DNA of 48,867 nt from Candidatus Liberimonas magnetica. Its GTDB lineage: Bacteria; Elusimicrobiota; Endomicrobiia; Endomicrobiales; JAFGIL01. Positions within the stretch are counted from its first letter, which is position 1. Each line of letters opens with the position of its first letter. Location: the NCBI GenBank assembly GCA_020523885.1, contig JAJAPY010000024.1, positions 1-48,867 of the forward strand, read 5' to 3'. Below the pieces are notes generated by a model. That model did not search any database and was not told the DNA's origin. It worked only from the letters and a program-made list of their open reading frames with translations. The position numbers and the translations under genes were made by a program. Of this stretch, positions 1 to 9,550 are shown piece after piece.

Positions 1-52
1 TTGCTTCGCCTCTGGCTCGCAATGACAAACCTCACTTAACGAAGTAGTGCTA
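1..52. repeat. Right end of a MITE-like interspersed repeat (partial at window edge)
   Basis: The first 41 bases match 14272-14312 exactly, inside the second copy of this repeat. The segment at 35-52 (cttaacgaagtagtgcta) is the reverse complement of the left end of that second copy near 14174-14191, so it behaves as a terminal inverted repeat. Only the right half is present because the window starts inside the element. It lies upstream of fmt and shows no coding signal. Confidence 0.7.
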
Positions 53-132
53 TAAATAGACTTAAAATTTGGAAAAGAAGAACAAGTTATGGATAAATTT
101 GAGTTTAAATTGTTTTACGGGAGCATAAATTA

Positions 133-1080
133 ATGAAAATATTATTTTTTGGGACACCAGAGATCGCTGAAGTGTATTTAAAAGAGCTTATACAGACACA
201 GGAAGTTGTTGGTATAATTACCAGGCCGGACCGTCCCAGGGACAGGGGGCAAAAACTGGTTTCGCCGCCAGTCAAGATACTTGCAGAGCAGAACAATATT
301 CCTGTTTTTCAGCCTGAAAAATTTAATGATGATATCATTAATAATTTGAAAGTCTTAAATCCTGACGTTGGCGTAGTTGTTTCGTACGGGAAATTGATAC
401 CGGAGAATATTTTTTCGGTCCCGAAGATCGGGTGTTTTAATATACATTTTTCTCTTCTTCCAAAATACAGGGGAGCGGCACCTATACAATGGGCTTTGAT
501 AAACGGCGAAAAAGAAACAGGGGTAACGACTTTCTGGATTGAAAAAACATTAGATAGCGGCCCAGTACTTGTTCAAAAATCTATTGAAATAAGCCAAGAC
601 GATAATTATCTGTCTTTGGCTAAAACGCTTACAGCTTTAGGCGTGGTGGTTTTGCAGGAGAGTTTTGACAAGTTGAAAAAAGGACAGAGCAGGGGCGAGC
701 CGCAGAACGGGACGCCGACTTTTGCTCCGCCTTTGAAAAAGGAGAACGGGAAAATAGACTGGTCAAAACCGGCGGATGTTATCTTTAACCTCATAAGAGG
801 CACTACCCCCTGGCCCGGGGCATATAGTGAGATAAAAGAAGGAAATCTAAAGGGTAAAATATTAAAGATCATTAAAGCCCACGCGGTGCAGGGCGCAAAA
901 TACGAGACAGAAACTTCTCCGGGGCAGATAGTTGAGATAGTTAAGAACGCAGGTTTCATCGTCCGCTGCGGGGAGGGGTTTTTAATGATAGAAGAAGTGC
1001 ACCTTGAAAACAAAAAACAGTCTTCAGCCTGGAGCTTTTTGCAAGGGAGCCATTTTAATAGCGGCGATAAAATCTTTTAA
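133..1080 (+). CDS. fmt: Methionyl-tRNA formyltransferase
   Basis: This enzyme transfers a formyl group from 10-formyl-tetrahydrofolate to Met-tRNA-fMet for translation initiation in the cytoplasm. The 315-residue length is typical of the family. The N-terminal formyltransferase fold starts MKILFFGTPEIA. The hallmark segment SLLPKYRGAAPIQ is followed by a TTFWIEKTLDSGPVL stretch that carries the conserved substrate-binding and catalytic region. The C-terminal part contains the expected KENGKIDWSKPA and IRGTTPWPGAYS motifs of the tRNA-binding domain. The ATG at 133 has a GGGAG ribosome-binding site about 9 bases upstream. The next gene starts 3 bases after the stop, so the two are probably cotranscribed. 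Identification is by family motifs and is firm. Confidence 0.97.
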   Translation: MKILFFGTPEIAEVYLKELIQTQEVVGIITRPDRPRDRGQKLVSPPVKILAEQNNIPVFQPEKFNDDIINNLKVLNPDVGVVVSYGKLIPENIFSVPKIGCFNIHFSLLPKYRGAAPIQWALINGEKETGVTTFWIEKTLDSGPVLVQKSIEISQDDNYLSLAKTLTALGVVVLQESFDKLKKGQSRGEPQNGTPTFAPPLKKENGKIDWSKPADVIFNLIRGTTPWPGAYSEIKEGNLKGKILKIIKAHAVQGAKYETETSPGQIVEIVKNAGFIVRCGEGFLMIEEVHLENKKQSSAWSFLQGSHFNSGDKIF

Positions 1081-1083
1081 ATA

Positions 1084-2097
1084 ATGAATATTAATATATA
1101 CAACACTAAATGGCTTAGAAGGTTGTTTCTTGTTCTTATTGGAATAATTGCAGGTTTTGTCCTATTATGGGGACTTGTTTCACAAAGGCGGTTAAATCGC
1201 GGCATATTTTATAATGTTGAAAAAGTGCAGTATATAAATACATCTAAAATTACAAAAGAAGGGCTGGCCAGGGAAGAAGAGAAAATAGTAAACGGTAAAA
1301 GGATTTATAAATATGTTTATTTAGAAGATAAATTTGAAAGAAGAATCACCCCTGTCGATAATCCTGATAAAAGAGATACTGCCTTTTTATTCTTTGCCGA
1401 TTCTTATATGTTAGGCCAGGGAGTTAAAGATAATGAGACATTGCCCTTTTATCTGTCTCAGCTGGTCCCGAATTGTAAACCGTATAATTACGGCTGTCCC
1501 GGGTACGGCCCGCACAACATGTTGTCAAGACTTGAGGGTAAAGGGATAGTCAATGAGATAGATAAGAGCAAAAAATATGTATGTATATATTTATTTATCC
1601 CTGCTCATATAAACAGAGTCATTGGCTCGGTCAGCTCACGGAAAAGAGTTCCATATTATTATATTAATAAAAAAGGTATACTTGAAAGAGACGGTGATTT
1701 TGTTTCAGGCAGACCTTTGTTGACACAGGCCTATGAGATTTTAGGAGGCAGTAAATTTGGCCGGTTTATTTTAAACGGCCATGATTTTCCTAAGATCAAT
1801 GAAAGCCATATAAGGTTAACTTGCAGGATAATAGAAGAATCAAGAAATTGTTTTAAAGAGAAATTCGGAAGCGATGATTTTATTGTATTATTTTGGCCGG
1901 ACAGCGGCCCGGGATATATGAGTAAATTGATCCCATACCTGAAAGCTGCAGGGGTAAAATATCTTGATTATCATGGACTGGAAGATTTTTATAAAGAGGG
2001 CTATAAGATCCCGCACGATAACCATCCGAACAAATTAGCATACGAGCAGATGGCTAAAACAGTGTCAAAAGACCTTGAAGCGATCCTGAAGAATTAA
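1084..2097 (+). CDS. Membrane-anchored SGNH/GDSL-like hydrolase family protein
   Basis: The 337-residue protein has an N-terminal hydrophobic segment (about residues 13-31) that should anchor it in the inner membrane with the rest outside. Residues around 100 read FFADSYMLGQGV, matching block I of SGNH hydrolases (usually GDS). A C-terminal DNHPNKLAYEQMA segment matches block V, with its conserved Asp and His. SGNH proteins of this layout often act as acyl esterases on sugars or cell-surface polymers, but no substrate can be read here. The gene starts 3 bases after fmt, which is a transcriptional rather than an obvious functional link. The usual GDS is ADS here, so the nucleophile Ser is kept but the first Gly is not. 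Confidence 0.7.
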   Translation: MNINIYNTKWLRRLFLVLIGIIAGFVLLWGLVSQRRLNRGIFYNVEKVQYINTSKITKEGLAREEEKIVNGKRIYKYVYLEDKFERRITPVDNPDKRDTAFLFFADSYMLGQGVKDNETLPFYLSQLVPNCKPYNYGCPGYGPHNMLSRLEGKGIVNEIDKSKKYVCIYLFIPAHINRVIGSVSSRKRVPYYYINKKGILERDGDFVSGRPLLTQAYEILGGSKFGRFILNGHDFPKINESHIRLTCRIIEESRNCFKEKFGSDDFIVLFWPDSGPGYMSKLIPYLKAAGVKYLDYHGLEDFYKEGYKIPHDNHPNKLAYEQMAKTVSKDLEAILKN

Positions 2098-2102
2098 TTT
2101 CT

Positions 2103-2730
2103 CGCAGAGCGGGAGAGGGTAAGTTCCGCCCCAGAGGCGGAACGCGACATACATGAATGAGGAAGTTGACAACATAGAAGGGTTCAGAGAGAATAAGAAG
2201 TTTATCTTCTTATTCGAACGCAGAAGGGAAACTTAGTTTCCCTCTGGGAGCGTTCCTGCGAGCAGTTTCCGATTGAGCAGGAACAAGCCCGATCCCGCAG
2301 AGCGGGAGAGGGTAAGTTCCGCCCCAGAGGCGGAACGCGACATACATGAATGAGGAAGTTGACAACATAGAAGGGTTCAGAGAGAATAAGAAGTTTATCT
2401 TCTTATTCGAACGCAGAAGGGAAACTTAGTTTCCCTCTGGGAGCGTTCCTGCGAGCAGTTTCCGATTGAGCAGGAACAAGCCCGATCCCGCAGAGCGGGA
2501 GAGGGTAAGTTCCGCCCCAGAGGCGGAACGCGACATACATGAATGAGGAAGTTGACAACATAGAAGGGTTCAGAGAGAATAAGAAGTTTATCTTCTTATT
2601 CGAACGCAGAAGGGAAACTTAGTTTCCCTCTGGGAGCGTTCCTGCGAGCAGTTTCCGATTGAGCAGGAACAAGCCCGATCCCGCAGAGCGGGAGAGGGTA
2701 AGTTCCGCCCCAGAGGCGGAACGCGACATA
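2103..2730. repeat. 193-bp tandem repeat array, three full copies plus a 49-bp partial copy
   Basis: Copies start at 2103, 2296, 2489 and 2682, an exact 193-base period, and the copies look identical. Each unit contains several hairpins: gttccgcc/ggcggaac, gaataagaag/cttcttattc and agggaaact/agtttccct. Each full unit also holds an identical 27-codon ATG-TAG reading frame (2153-2236, 2346-2429, 2539-2622) without a convincing ribosome-binding site. The partial fourth copy ends 11 bases before the ychF-like start codon, so the array forms the whole upstream region of that gene. The near-perfect identity suggests recent tandem amplification. Confidence 0.95.
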
Positions 2731-2741
2731 AGGGAGAAATA

Positions 2742-3782
2742 ATGAAAGTAGGAATAGTCGGGCTTGAAGGGGCAGGCAAAAAAAGCCTGTTTTCGCTTTT
2801 AACAGGAAAAGATATCGAAGCGCATGTGCAGGTAAAGGAGGAAATAGGCGTGGTAAGTGTACCTGATGAACGGATAGATTTTCTTGCCGGAATGTTTGCC
2901 AGCAAGAAAAAGGTTTATTCACAGATAGAATTCCATCTCATCCCGTCGGTCAAGAAAGATTCGCAGGAAACAAAGAAAATGCTTGTTGAAACGAAATTTA
3001 TGGATATGATAGCCATCGTGGCCCGTCAGTTTTCCGATGAGAATGTTTATCATCCTTTAGGCAATGTGGATTTCCAAAGAGATTACTTTACATTGAAGAA
3101 CGAACTGCTTCTGGCGGACCTGATGCTTGTCGAGACCAGGCTTGATAATATAGCCAAGCAGCTGAAAGCAAAAAGCGATACCGTGGTCTTAAAAGAAAAG
3201 GAGGTCATCGAAAAGCTAAAAACAGTCCTTGAACAAGGCAATTATTTATCTTCCCTGAAACTCACCGATGAAGAAGGAAAGATAATCAAAAGCTTGAATT
3301 TTTTAACGTTTAAACCTGTTTTTGTAATAATTAATTGCGATGAGGACAAGGTGAACACAGCATTTAACCTGCCGGACGGAGCAAAAAGCCTGAATGTATC
3401 GGTTAAGATAGAACGTGAGATACAAGGCCTTGCGGAAAACGAAAAGAAGGAATTCCTTGACACTTTAGCCTTGACCGATACTTCCATAAATCGTCTGATA
3501 AAATTCGCCTATAGCTACGGGGAACTTATCTCGTTTATCACGGCAGGGCCTAAAGATTCCCACTCCTGGACCATAAGGAACGGGACCAACGCCCATAATG
3601 CCGCAGGGGCCATACATTCGGATATAGAAAAAGGCTTCATTAGGGCCGAGGTTGTTTCCTTTGAAGATTTAAAACGTGCCGGCTCCGAAGCCGAGGCAAA
3701 AAAACTCGGTGTCTACAGGCTGGAAGGAAAAGAATACATTGTTAAAGACGGCGATATCATAGTCTTCAGGTTCAATGTTTAA
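2742..3782 (+). CDS. Divergent YchF/OLA1-family protein with altered P-loop
   Basis: YchF proteins are ribosome-associated ATPases of the Obg-like family, usually about 363 residues; this one has 346. The C-terminal TGS-like domain is well preserved, with SWTIRNGTNAHNAAGAIHSD, EKGFIRAEVVSFEDL and GKEYIVKDGDIIVFRFNV-type segments diagnostic for the family. The N-terminal G1 motif is GLEGAGKKSLF instead of the family GLPNVGKSTLF, so the Ser/Thr after the invariant Lys is shifted. No clear switch II DxxG is visible. A strong GGGAG ribosome-binding site precedes the ATG. The protein is YchF by descent, but its nucleotide-hydrolysing ability is uncertain. Its leader is formed by the tandem repeat array. 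Confidence 0.85.
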   Translation: MKVGIVGLEGAGKKSLFSLLTGKDIEAHVQVKEEIGVVSVPDERIDFLAGMFASKKKVYSQIEFHLIPSVKKDSQETKKMLVETKFMDMIAIVARQFSDENVYHPLGNVDFQRDYFTLKNELLLADLMLVETRLDNIAKQLKAKSDTVVLKEKEVIEKLKTVLEQGNYLSSLKLTDEEGKIIKSLNFLTFKPVFVIINCDEDKVNTAFNLPDGAKSLNVSVKIEREIQGLAENEKKEFLDTLALTDTSINRLIKFAYSYGELISFITAGPKDSHSWTIRNGTNAHNAAGAIHSDIEKGFIRAEVVSFEDLKRAGSEAEAKKLGVYRLEGKEYIVKDGDIIVFRFNV

Positions 3783-3848
3783 AGACAGTGATAAGGGGTA
3801 AGAGGAAATACAAATAACGAACTTGTCAATTTAAGAAGGAGCGATATC

Positions 3849-4202
3849 GTGACTAAAAAACCTATTATTAAATACCAAATCAAAAACCATAATAGAGCAT
3901 GGAACCCGCTGTTTAAAGACAAGAAAAGCTGGCTTTTCGGTTTTTTTAAGCCGAAGACAAGGTCTATCAAAGATTATGACTATCTTGAACTGCACAAATA
4001 TCCGGAGCTGTTCATTTTACTTGAAGGCAGGATAGTTATGACTTTTAAAAAGATCGAAAACTCTCCTATAGAAAAGCTGGAACTTAAAAAAGGCGAAGTT
4101 GTGATATTTAACTGCTGGCACAACGGCTATGCACTTGAAAAAGGAAGCACTGCTTTGGTCATAGAACGCCCCAAAAATCCCACTAAACATCTTAATATCT
4201 AA
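3849..4202 (+). CDS. Small cupin-fold protein
   Basis: The 117-residue protein has the layout of a single cupin domain: LHKYPELFILLEGRIVMTF looks like motif 1 and LKKGEVVIFNCWHNGYALEKG like motif 2. Only one of the usual metal-binding histidines per motif is obvious, so metal binding and catalysis are unclear. The start is GTG at 3849 because AAGGAG lies 8 bases upstream. It sits 66 bases after the YchF-like gene and 19 bases before mfd on the same strand, so all three are probably cotranscribed. A role in sugar or small-molecule binding is possible but not shown. Confidence 0.65.
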   Translation: MTKKPIIKYQIKNHNRAWNPLFKDKKSWLFGFFKPKTRSIKDYDYLELHKYPELFILLEGRIVMTFKKIENSPIEKLELKKGEVVIFNCWHNGYALEKGSTALVIERPKNPTKHLNI

Positions 4203-4221
4203 ACCTTCACGGAGCTTATCG

Positions 4222-7200
4222 TTGAAAAAAATATTTTCAGGACTGTTTGCCGGCGGGAAAGCTTATTTTGTTCTTGAAAATCACGATGCATACAAGAACA
4301 CATTGGTAATTGCCGGGGAAGACGAAATTAACCTGTGGTTCAATAACCTTACGGCGCTCGGCAAATTTTACTACAATCCGAAGATATATTCATTTTTGAC
4401 AACTGACAACTTTAACCGGATAGAAACCTTAAATAACCTTAAAAACTCTTCCTCGTCAATAATACTTGCGACCGAAAGCTCGGTCAAAGAAAAAACATTT
4501 TCAGCCGGTTCATTTCAAAAAAATATATTAAAACTCTCAAGCGAAAGCCGGTTTAACCTGGAAAATCTGACTAAGAATCTTATTGATTTCGGGTTTACCC
4601 ATGACGAGTTCGTAGAAGAAAAAGGCCAGTTCTCAAGGCGCGGGGAGATACTCGATGTATGGCCTGTCGACCAGAACGTGCCGTGGCGCCTCGTATTTAA
4701 TAATGACACCCTTGAATCCATCCGCAGTTTTGATGTGGACAGCCAGCGCTCAAGCCGGTTTTTTAATAAAATAGAGATCCTTCCTGTAAAAGAAATCCCT
4801 GAAGGTTACTTAAGCGAATATCTTTCAGAAGAGACAAAAGTATATTTTGATATTAAACCCGACCCGGAGCTTGAAAAGATATTTGAAGGTTATGATTGTT
4901 TTATAAATGAGCCTCTGAGTAAAGATGCCGAAGATGCAGGTTTTAAAGCCCTGTTGAAATATGAGGGAAAGATACCTTTGTTCATTGACGAGTTTAAAAA
5001 GTTCGCAGGCTCGGGATACAAAACCGCTATTTTCTGTCCGCATCAAGGCGAAAAAGAAAGGATCGAAGAGATACTTTTTGAGAATAAGCTGTTAGATTTT
5101 GTTTCTGAAATAAATATCGGGCCGTTGGAAGAAGGTTTTTATTCGGATAAGAGGCGGCTGGCGGTTTTTAGCAGCCAGGAGATCTTGTACAAGAGAAAGC
5201 CGGTCAGTTTCCCGAAATTTAAGACAGGAAGAAGGCTTGAAGGGTTATGGGAGATATCAAGCGGCGATTACGTTGTGCATGAAAGGTACGGCATAGGCCG
5301 TTACCTGGGGCTAAAGAAGATAGCAAGGGGCCAGCAGGAGCAGGAATACCTGTGCATCGAATATAAAGGCGGGGATAAGCTTTACATACCTATTTACGAT
5401 TTTAAGGTCGTGCAGAAATATGTGGGGCTTGAAGGGTACAGGCCGAAACTTCATTCGCTCGATACCGTAGCCTGGGAAAGGGCAAAACAGAGAGCAAAAG
5501 AAAGTGCGATCGAACTTGCCCAGGACCTCTTAAAGCTATATGCCGAACGCCAGAAAAGCGAAGGTGTCGCATACCCGAGAGATATCCCGTGGGAAATGGA
5601 ATTAAGCGATTCGTTCCCGTATTCGGAAACCGAGGACCAGCTCAAAGCCATAGAGGAAGTCAAGGCTGACCTGTCAAAATCTCAGCCTATGGAAAGGCTT
5701 GTCTGCGGCGATGTCGGTTACGGGAAAACCGAGGTCGCGATCCGTGCGGCATTTAAAGTTGTCCTGTCTTCAAAACAAGTAGCAGTGCTTGTGCCTACGA
5801 CCGTCCTTGCGGAACAGCATTTCCAGACCTTCACCCAGAGGCTGTCTCCGTTCCCGGTAAAAATAGAGGTGTTGAGCAGGTTCCAGTCAAAGCTTGAGCA
5901 GACAAAAGCGATAGAGAACATCAAAGCAGGCTCGGTGGATATAGTCATAGGCACGCACAGGCTCCTGCAGAAAGATATAGAGTTCCATGACCTGGGGCTC
6001 CTTATAATAGATGAAGAACACCGCTTCGGCGTCAAGCAAAAAGAGAAAATAAAGTCTATGAAAAAAAACGTAGACGTGCTCCTTCTTTCAGCTACGCCGA
6101 TACCCAGGACGCTTTCTCTTGCGCTTTCAAATATCAGGGACCTTTCTGTCATCGAGACGCCGCCGTACGGAAGGCTTCCCATAGAAACGCACCTCGGTCA
6201 TTATGACGAAAAGCTAATCCAAAAAATAATAAGGGCAGAACTCTCCCGCGGAGGTCAGGTTTTTTATGTGCATAACAGGGTCGAAACGATACTTACTAAA
6301 GCCGAACAGATAAAAAAACTTATACCTGAATCTAAGCTTGGCATTGTTCATGGACAGCTTTCTGGCCCGGAGATAGAAAAAGCGATGTGGCGGTTCCTCC
6401 ATAAAGAAATAGATGTGCTGTTGGCTACCACTATAATCGAGTCAGGCCTAGACATACCTTCAGTAAACACCATGATAGTTGAAGATGCGGAAAATTTCGG
6501 CTTATCCCAGCTTTACCAGTTAAGAGGAAGGATAGGCAGGTCCAGCCAAAAAGCCTATTGTTATTTATTTTCGAGTTCCTCTTCTTTGACGGAAGATGCA
6601 CGCAAGAGGCTTGAGGCCCTAAATGAATTGAGCGAGCTTGGCTCAGGGTTCAGGCTGGCCTTAAGGGACCTGGAGATCCGAGGCGGAGGAAATGTCCTTG
6701 GGGCAGAGCAGCACGGTTTTGTAAGAGAGGTCGGTTTTGAGCTGTATTCAAGACTGATTGCCGAAGCCAGCCGCAACCTTAAGGGCGAGGTCGCTTTGCC
6801 TAAAGAAAACGAAGAATCCAAAACAGTAGTCGATTTCGATATCCCGGCCTATATCCCGGAAAGCTATATAGCCTCGGATGATCTAAGGATAATATTTTAT
6901 AGAAGACTTGTGAATGCAGGCTCAAATGAAGACCTGTCCGGAATAAGGGAAGAGTTCCTAGACCGTTTCGGGAAGCTCCCCGTGCCCCTTGAGAACCTTT
7001 TCAGGCTTACGGGCCTCCGTTTAACAGCGCAAAAAAGCAATGTCAAAAGCATTATAGAAAAAGAAAAGTTTTACGAGATATATTTTCTTGAAGATATAAG
7101 CGTTAAGCCTGAGAACATAGTACAACTTGCACAGGACTATAAGGATATCCTGGAATTCATACGCGGGGAATCTAAAGGCATCCGCCTGATAAAAAAACTG

Positions 7201-7278
7201 ATCCGGGCTGAACCTGTTGACTACCTGAAAGCTTTCTTGTCAAACCTTCACAAATATGTTAAAATTAACCAAAAATGA
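4222..7278 (+). CDS. mfd: Transcription-repair coupling factor
   Basis: Mfd displaces RNA polymerase stalled at DNA damage and recruits UvrA. This copy is 1018 residues, shorter than the roughly 1150 of E. coli because the N-terminal UvrB-like region (about 1-330) is reduced. The RNA-polymerase interaction domain is seen as GDYVVHERYGIGRYLGL with YKGGDKLYIPI near residues 350-400. Helicase motifs follow: Walker A GDVGYGKT at 496-503, DEEH at 597-600, LLSATPIPRTL, TTIIESGLDIP and QLRGRIGRS. The C-terminal TRCF domain follows. The start is a TTG with a CGGAG site 8 bases upstream. Its stop overlaps the next ATG as ATGA. Confidence 0.97.
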   Translation: MKKIFSGLFAGGKAYFVLENHDAYKNTLVIAGEDEINLWFNNLTALGKFYYNPKIYSFLTTDNFNRIETLNNLKNSSSSIILATESSVKEKTFSAGSFQKNILKLSSESRFNLENLTKNLIDFGFTHDEFVEEKGQFSRRGEILDVWPVDQNVPWRLVFNNDTLESIRSFDVDSQRSSRFFNKIEILPVKEIPEGYLSEYLSEETKVYFDIKPDPELEKIFEGYDCFINEPLSKDAEDAGFKALLKYEGKIPLFIDEFKKFAGSGYKTAIFCPHQGEKERIEEILFENKLLDFVSEINIGPLEEGFYSDKRRLAVFSSQEILYKRKPVSFPKFKTGRRLEGLWEISSGDYVVHERYGIGRYLGLKKIARGQQEQEYLCIEYKGGDKLYIPIYDFKVVQKYVGLEGYRPKLHSLDTVAWERAKQRAKESAIELAQDLLKLYAERQKSEGVAYPRDIPWEMELSDSFPYSETEDQLKAIEEVKADLSKSQPMERLVCGDVGYGKTEVAIRAAFKVVLSSKQVAVLVPTTVLAEQHFQTFTQRLSPFPVKIEVLSRFQSKLEQTKAIENIKAGSVDIVIGTHRLLQKDIEFHDLGLLIIDEEHRFGVKQKEKIKSMKKNVDVLLLSATPIPRTLSLALSNIRDLSVIETPPYGRLPIETHLGHYDEKLIQKIIRAELSRGGQVFYVHNRVETILTKAEQIKKLIPESKLGIVHGQLSGPEIEKAMWRFLHKEIDVLLATTIIESGLDIPSVNTMIVEDAENFGLSQLYQLRGRIGRSSQKAYCYLFSSSSSLTEDARKRLEALNELSELGSGFRLALRDLEIRGGGNVLGAEQHGFVREVGFELYSRLIAEASRNLKGEVALPKENEESKTVVDFDIPAYIPESYIASDDLRIIFYRRLVNAGSNEDLSGIREEFLDRFGKLPVPLENLFRLTGLRLTAQKSNVKSIIEKEKFYEIYFLEDISVKPENIVQLAQDYKDILEFIRGESKGIRLIKKLIRAEPVDYLKAFLSNLHKYVKINQK

Positions 7279-8072
7279 GAGAGCCGGCCCAGTTTATGAA
7301 AACAACGATCTATTATTTTACAGGTACGGGTAACTCCTTAAAAGTTGCGCGAGATATAGCCGGAGGGCTTGGCGAAACAGAGCTTATACCCATAGCTAAA
7401 GCAATAAAAAATGATGTAAAACCCTCAGCCGACAGGATAGGTTTAATTTTTCCGGTTTACGTATGGGGTGTACCGGTAATTGTAACTAATTTTGTCAAGA
7501 AACTGGAAGCAACCGACAAATACTTTTTTTCCGTGGTTACTTACGGCGGTATGCCTGCATCTACGGTCAACCAGCTAAAAAACCTTCTAAGAGGCCGGAA
7601 CATCAAGCTGTCTGCAGGTTTCGGCGTGAAAATGCCGGGAAACTATGTGCCTCTCTATGGGGCGTATCCGGAAAAAACCTGCAATGAATTATATGATAAA
7701 GAAAAAAATAAGATAAAAGAAATAATTGAATATATTAAAGCCGGCAGGGAAGGCAGGTGTGAAGATAATTCATTTATCGTTAACTGGATTTTTTCAGGGA
7801 TAATATATAATTTAAGCGTATCTAAGATGCATGAAGCAAGTAAGAAATTCTGGGTAAAGGACACCTGTACTAAATGCGGGCTGTGTGAAAAAATATGCCC
7901 TGTGAAAAATATTAGACTTGACCAAGGCAAGCCCGTTTGGGATAAGCGGTGCGAGCAGTGCCTGGCTTGTATTCAATGGTGCCCTGTAGAAGCTATTCAG
8001 TTCGGGAAATCAACTGAAACAAGGAAAAGGTACCGCCATCCGGAAATAAAGGTGGAAGATTTATTTATATAA
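7275..8072 (+). CDS. EFR1-type flavodoxin-ferredoxin fusion protein
   Basis: The protein joins an N-terminal flavodoxin-like domain (YYFTGTGNSLKVA, the FMN-phosphate loop) to a C-terminal two-cluster ferredoxin. The cluster-binding cysteines read CTKCGLCEKICP and CEQCLACIQWCP, the pattern for two [4Fe-4S] clusters. This is the EFR1 arrangement, thought to move electrons between flavin and iron-sulfur centres, with unknown partners. The frame can start at ATG 7275, which overlaps the mfd stop (ATGA) and would be translationally coupled, or at ATG 7296, which matches the usual family N-terminus MKxxIYYFTGTGNS. I cannot decide between them because neither has a strong ribosome-binding site. Confidence 0.88.
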   Translation: MREPAQFMKTTIYYFTGTGNSLKVARDIAGGLGETELIPIAKAIKNDVKPSADRIGLIFPVYVWGVPVIVTNFVKKLEATDKYFFSVVTYGGMPASTVNQLKNLLRGRNIKLSAGFGVKMPGNYVPLYGAYPEKTCNELYDKEKNKIKEIIEYIKAGREGRCEDNSFIVNWIFSGIIYNLSVSKMHEASKKFWVKDTCTKCGLCEKICPVKNIRLDQGKPVWDKRCEQCLACIQWCPVEAIQFGKSTETRKRYRHPEIKVEDLFI

Positions 8073-8137
8073 AATGGTTATTGATAAAAAGTTTATGTTA
8101 TATCTTTTTTAAAATAATAGCACTGTAAGGAGACTAA

Positions 8138-9478
8138 ATGAAACCGTACGCTAAACTGACCTTATTATTTCTTGTTTTTGTATTTCAAGCTCCATTTACT
8201 TTTGCAAGCGGTATTTTTACAACACCTGGCACCAGGGCCTGTTCCCTGGGTGCTGCGTATATAGGAATTGCCGATGATATTACTGCTATTTATTGGAACC
8301 CTGCAGGGTTAAGTCAATTACAAGGGAAAGCTTTTGAAGTATCGGCTCTTTTTGCAGACACTCAGGCGAAGAGCAACAAATCTCTTTCAAATGTTGCAAG
8401 CCCTAATCCTTACGACGGAGATTTTCCGATTAAGAACCTATATGATAGTCTCGGAGGCGAACCGAACGAATACAACTCAAAAGAATTAAAGCTAAAGGCT
8501 ATAGTCCCGTTTATTGGAGGTTATACAAGAGTAAAGGATATTACTATCGCTGCCGGTGTTTATGCCTTAGGTGGAGGCGGAGGCAACTGGGAAAGTACCG
8601 TTAACGGAAGTTTGTCTGCGAATGATACAATAACTGCGTCAGCAGAACGCCAGAAAGCGTTCGTCCTAGCCAATATATCAGCTTCAAAAGAGGTCAATGA
8701 AAAACTTTTTATTGGTGTAGGGATAGACACAGTGGGAATGATAGACCACCTGAAAATTTCCAAAGAGTATACAAAAAGCGCTTCATCGCCGTTAGCCAGT
8801 TACCTGGCTATGATCGAACAGCAAAGTACAGGTTCAAATTATCAAATTGTCTTTGGCGGCATGTACAAACCGACAGGAAAGGTCAGATTGGGGTTAGTGT
8901 TCAGGAGCGGCACGGTAATTCAATTAAGCGGAAAAGCAAGGACAGTTACTAAAGGTATTTCTGCCATAACAAGCGGAGCTGTGCCTGATCTTGATTTTGA
9001 TACAAACTACAGGCAAAACTATACCTTCCCCATGACATACGGTCTAGGTGTATCGTATGAACCAAAAAACTCCCTTCTTTTTGCTTTTTCCGTTGAACAG
9101 AATAAATATTCAACCTTAAGGAATGCTGTTACTTTTGACAATGAGCTTGCAGGTATTTTTACTAATTCAAATACTGATATGCAGTGGAAGGACACTTATC
9201 AGGTCCATTTCGGGACCGAGTACCGTCTTAATGAAAAGTGGGCTTTGCGTGCAGGGGTTCAAAATGACCCGTCTCCGGTAAACAATGATTACAGGACACT
9301 CCTTGATACGAATCAATATGAGAGAATATATATTACCTTGGGCGCAGGCTATAAAATAAAATCAATGACAATAGACTGCTTTGTATCTTCAAACTATTCA
9401 AATAATATAACAAGAAATACAAAAGAGTATGAGTTTAATTCCAATTCGGTGCGTTTGGCATTTGGATATAAATTATAA
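8138..9478 (+). CDS. Outer-membrane beta-barrel protein, OmpP1/FadL/PorV-like
   Basis: A 446-residue exported protein with a clear signal peptide (MKPYAKLTLLFLVFVFQAPF, cleavage likely after TFA). Right after it comes the family hallmark GAAYIGIADDITAIYWNPAG, found in FadL-like and PorV/UPF0164-type barrels. The rest alternates short polar and hydrophobic strands and ends in an aromatic/basic final strand (LAFGYKL), as expected for a barrel inserted in the outer membrane. It may transport hydrophobic compounds or act as a secretion-associated barrel; the sequence does not separate these. An AAGGAG site precedes the ATG by 7 bases. Confidence 0.85.
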   Translation: MKPYAKLTLLFLVFVFQAPFTFASGIFTTPGTRACSLGAAYIGIADDITAIYWNPAGLSQLQGKAFEVSALFADTQAKSNKSLSNVASPNPYDGDFPIKNLYDSLGGEPNEYNSKELKLKAIVPFIGGYTRVKDITIAAGVYALGGGGGNWESTVNGSLSANDTITASAERQKAFVLANISASKEVNEKLFIGVGIDTVGMIDHLKISKEYTKSASSPLASYLAMIEQQSTGSNYQIVFGGMYKPTGKVRLGLVFRSGTVIQLSGKARTVTKGISAITSGAVPDLDFDTNYRQNYTFPMTYGLGVSYEPKNSLLFAFSVEQNKYSTLRNAVTFDNELAGIFTNSNTDMQWKDTYQVHFGTEYRLNEKWALRAGVQNDPSPVNNDYRTLLDTNQYERIYITLGAGYKIKSMTIDCFVSSNYSNNITRNTKEYEFNSNSVRLAFGYKL

Positions 9479-9550
9479 AAGGTAAGAAGTGGACGATAGA
9501 AGAAAAACATTTTACCGTCTACCGCACCCCTCTGGGGTAGGGAGGTTTTT

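Noticed and set aside
2103-2730. Possible CRISPR array
   Set aside because: The 193-bp period has identical units throughout with no variable spacers, and no cas genes are nearby.
2588-2922. Two reverse-strand frames of about 105 codons over the repeat array and ychF start
   Set aside because: They lie in the 193-bp repeats and on the antisense of a clear gene, have overlapping phases, and show no family features.
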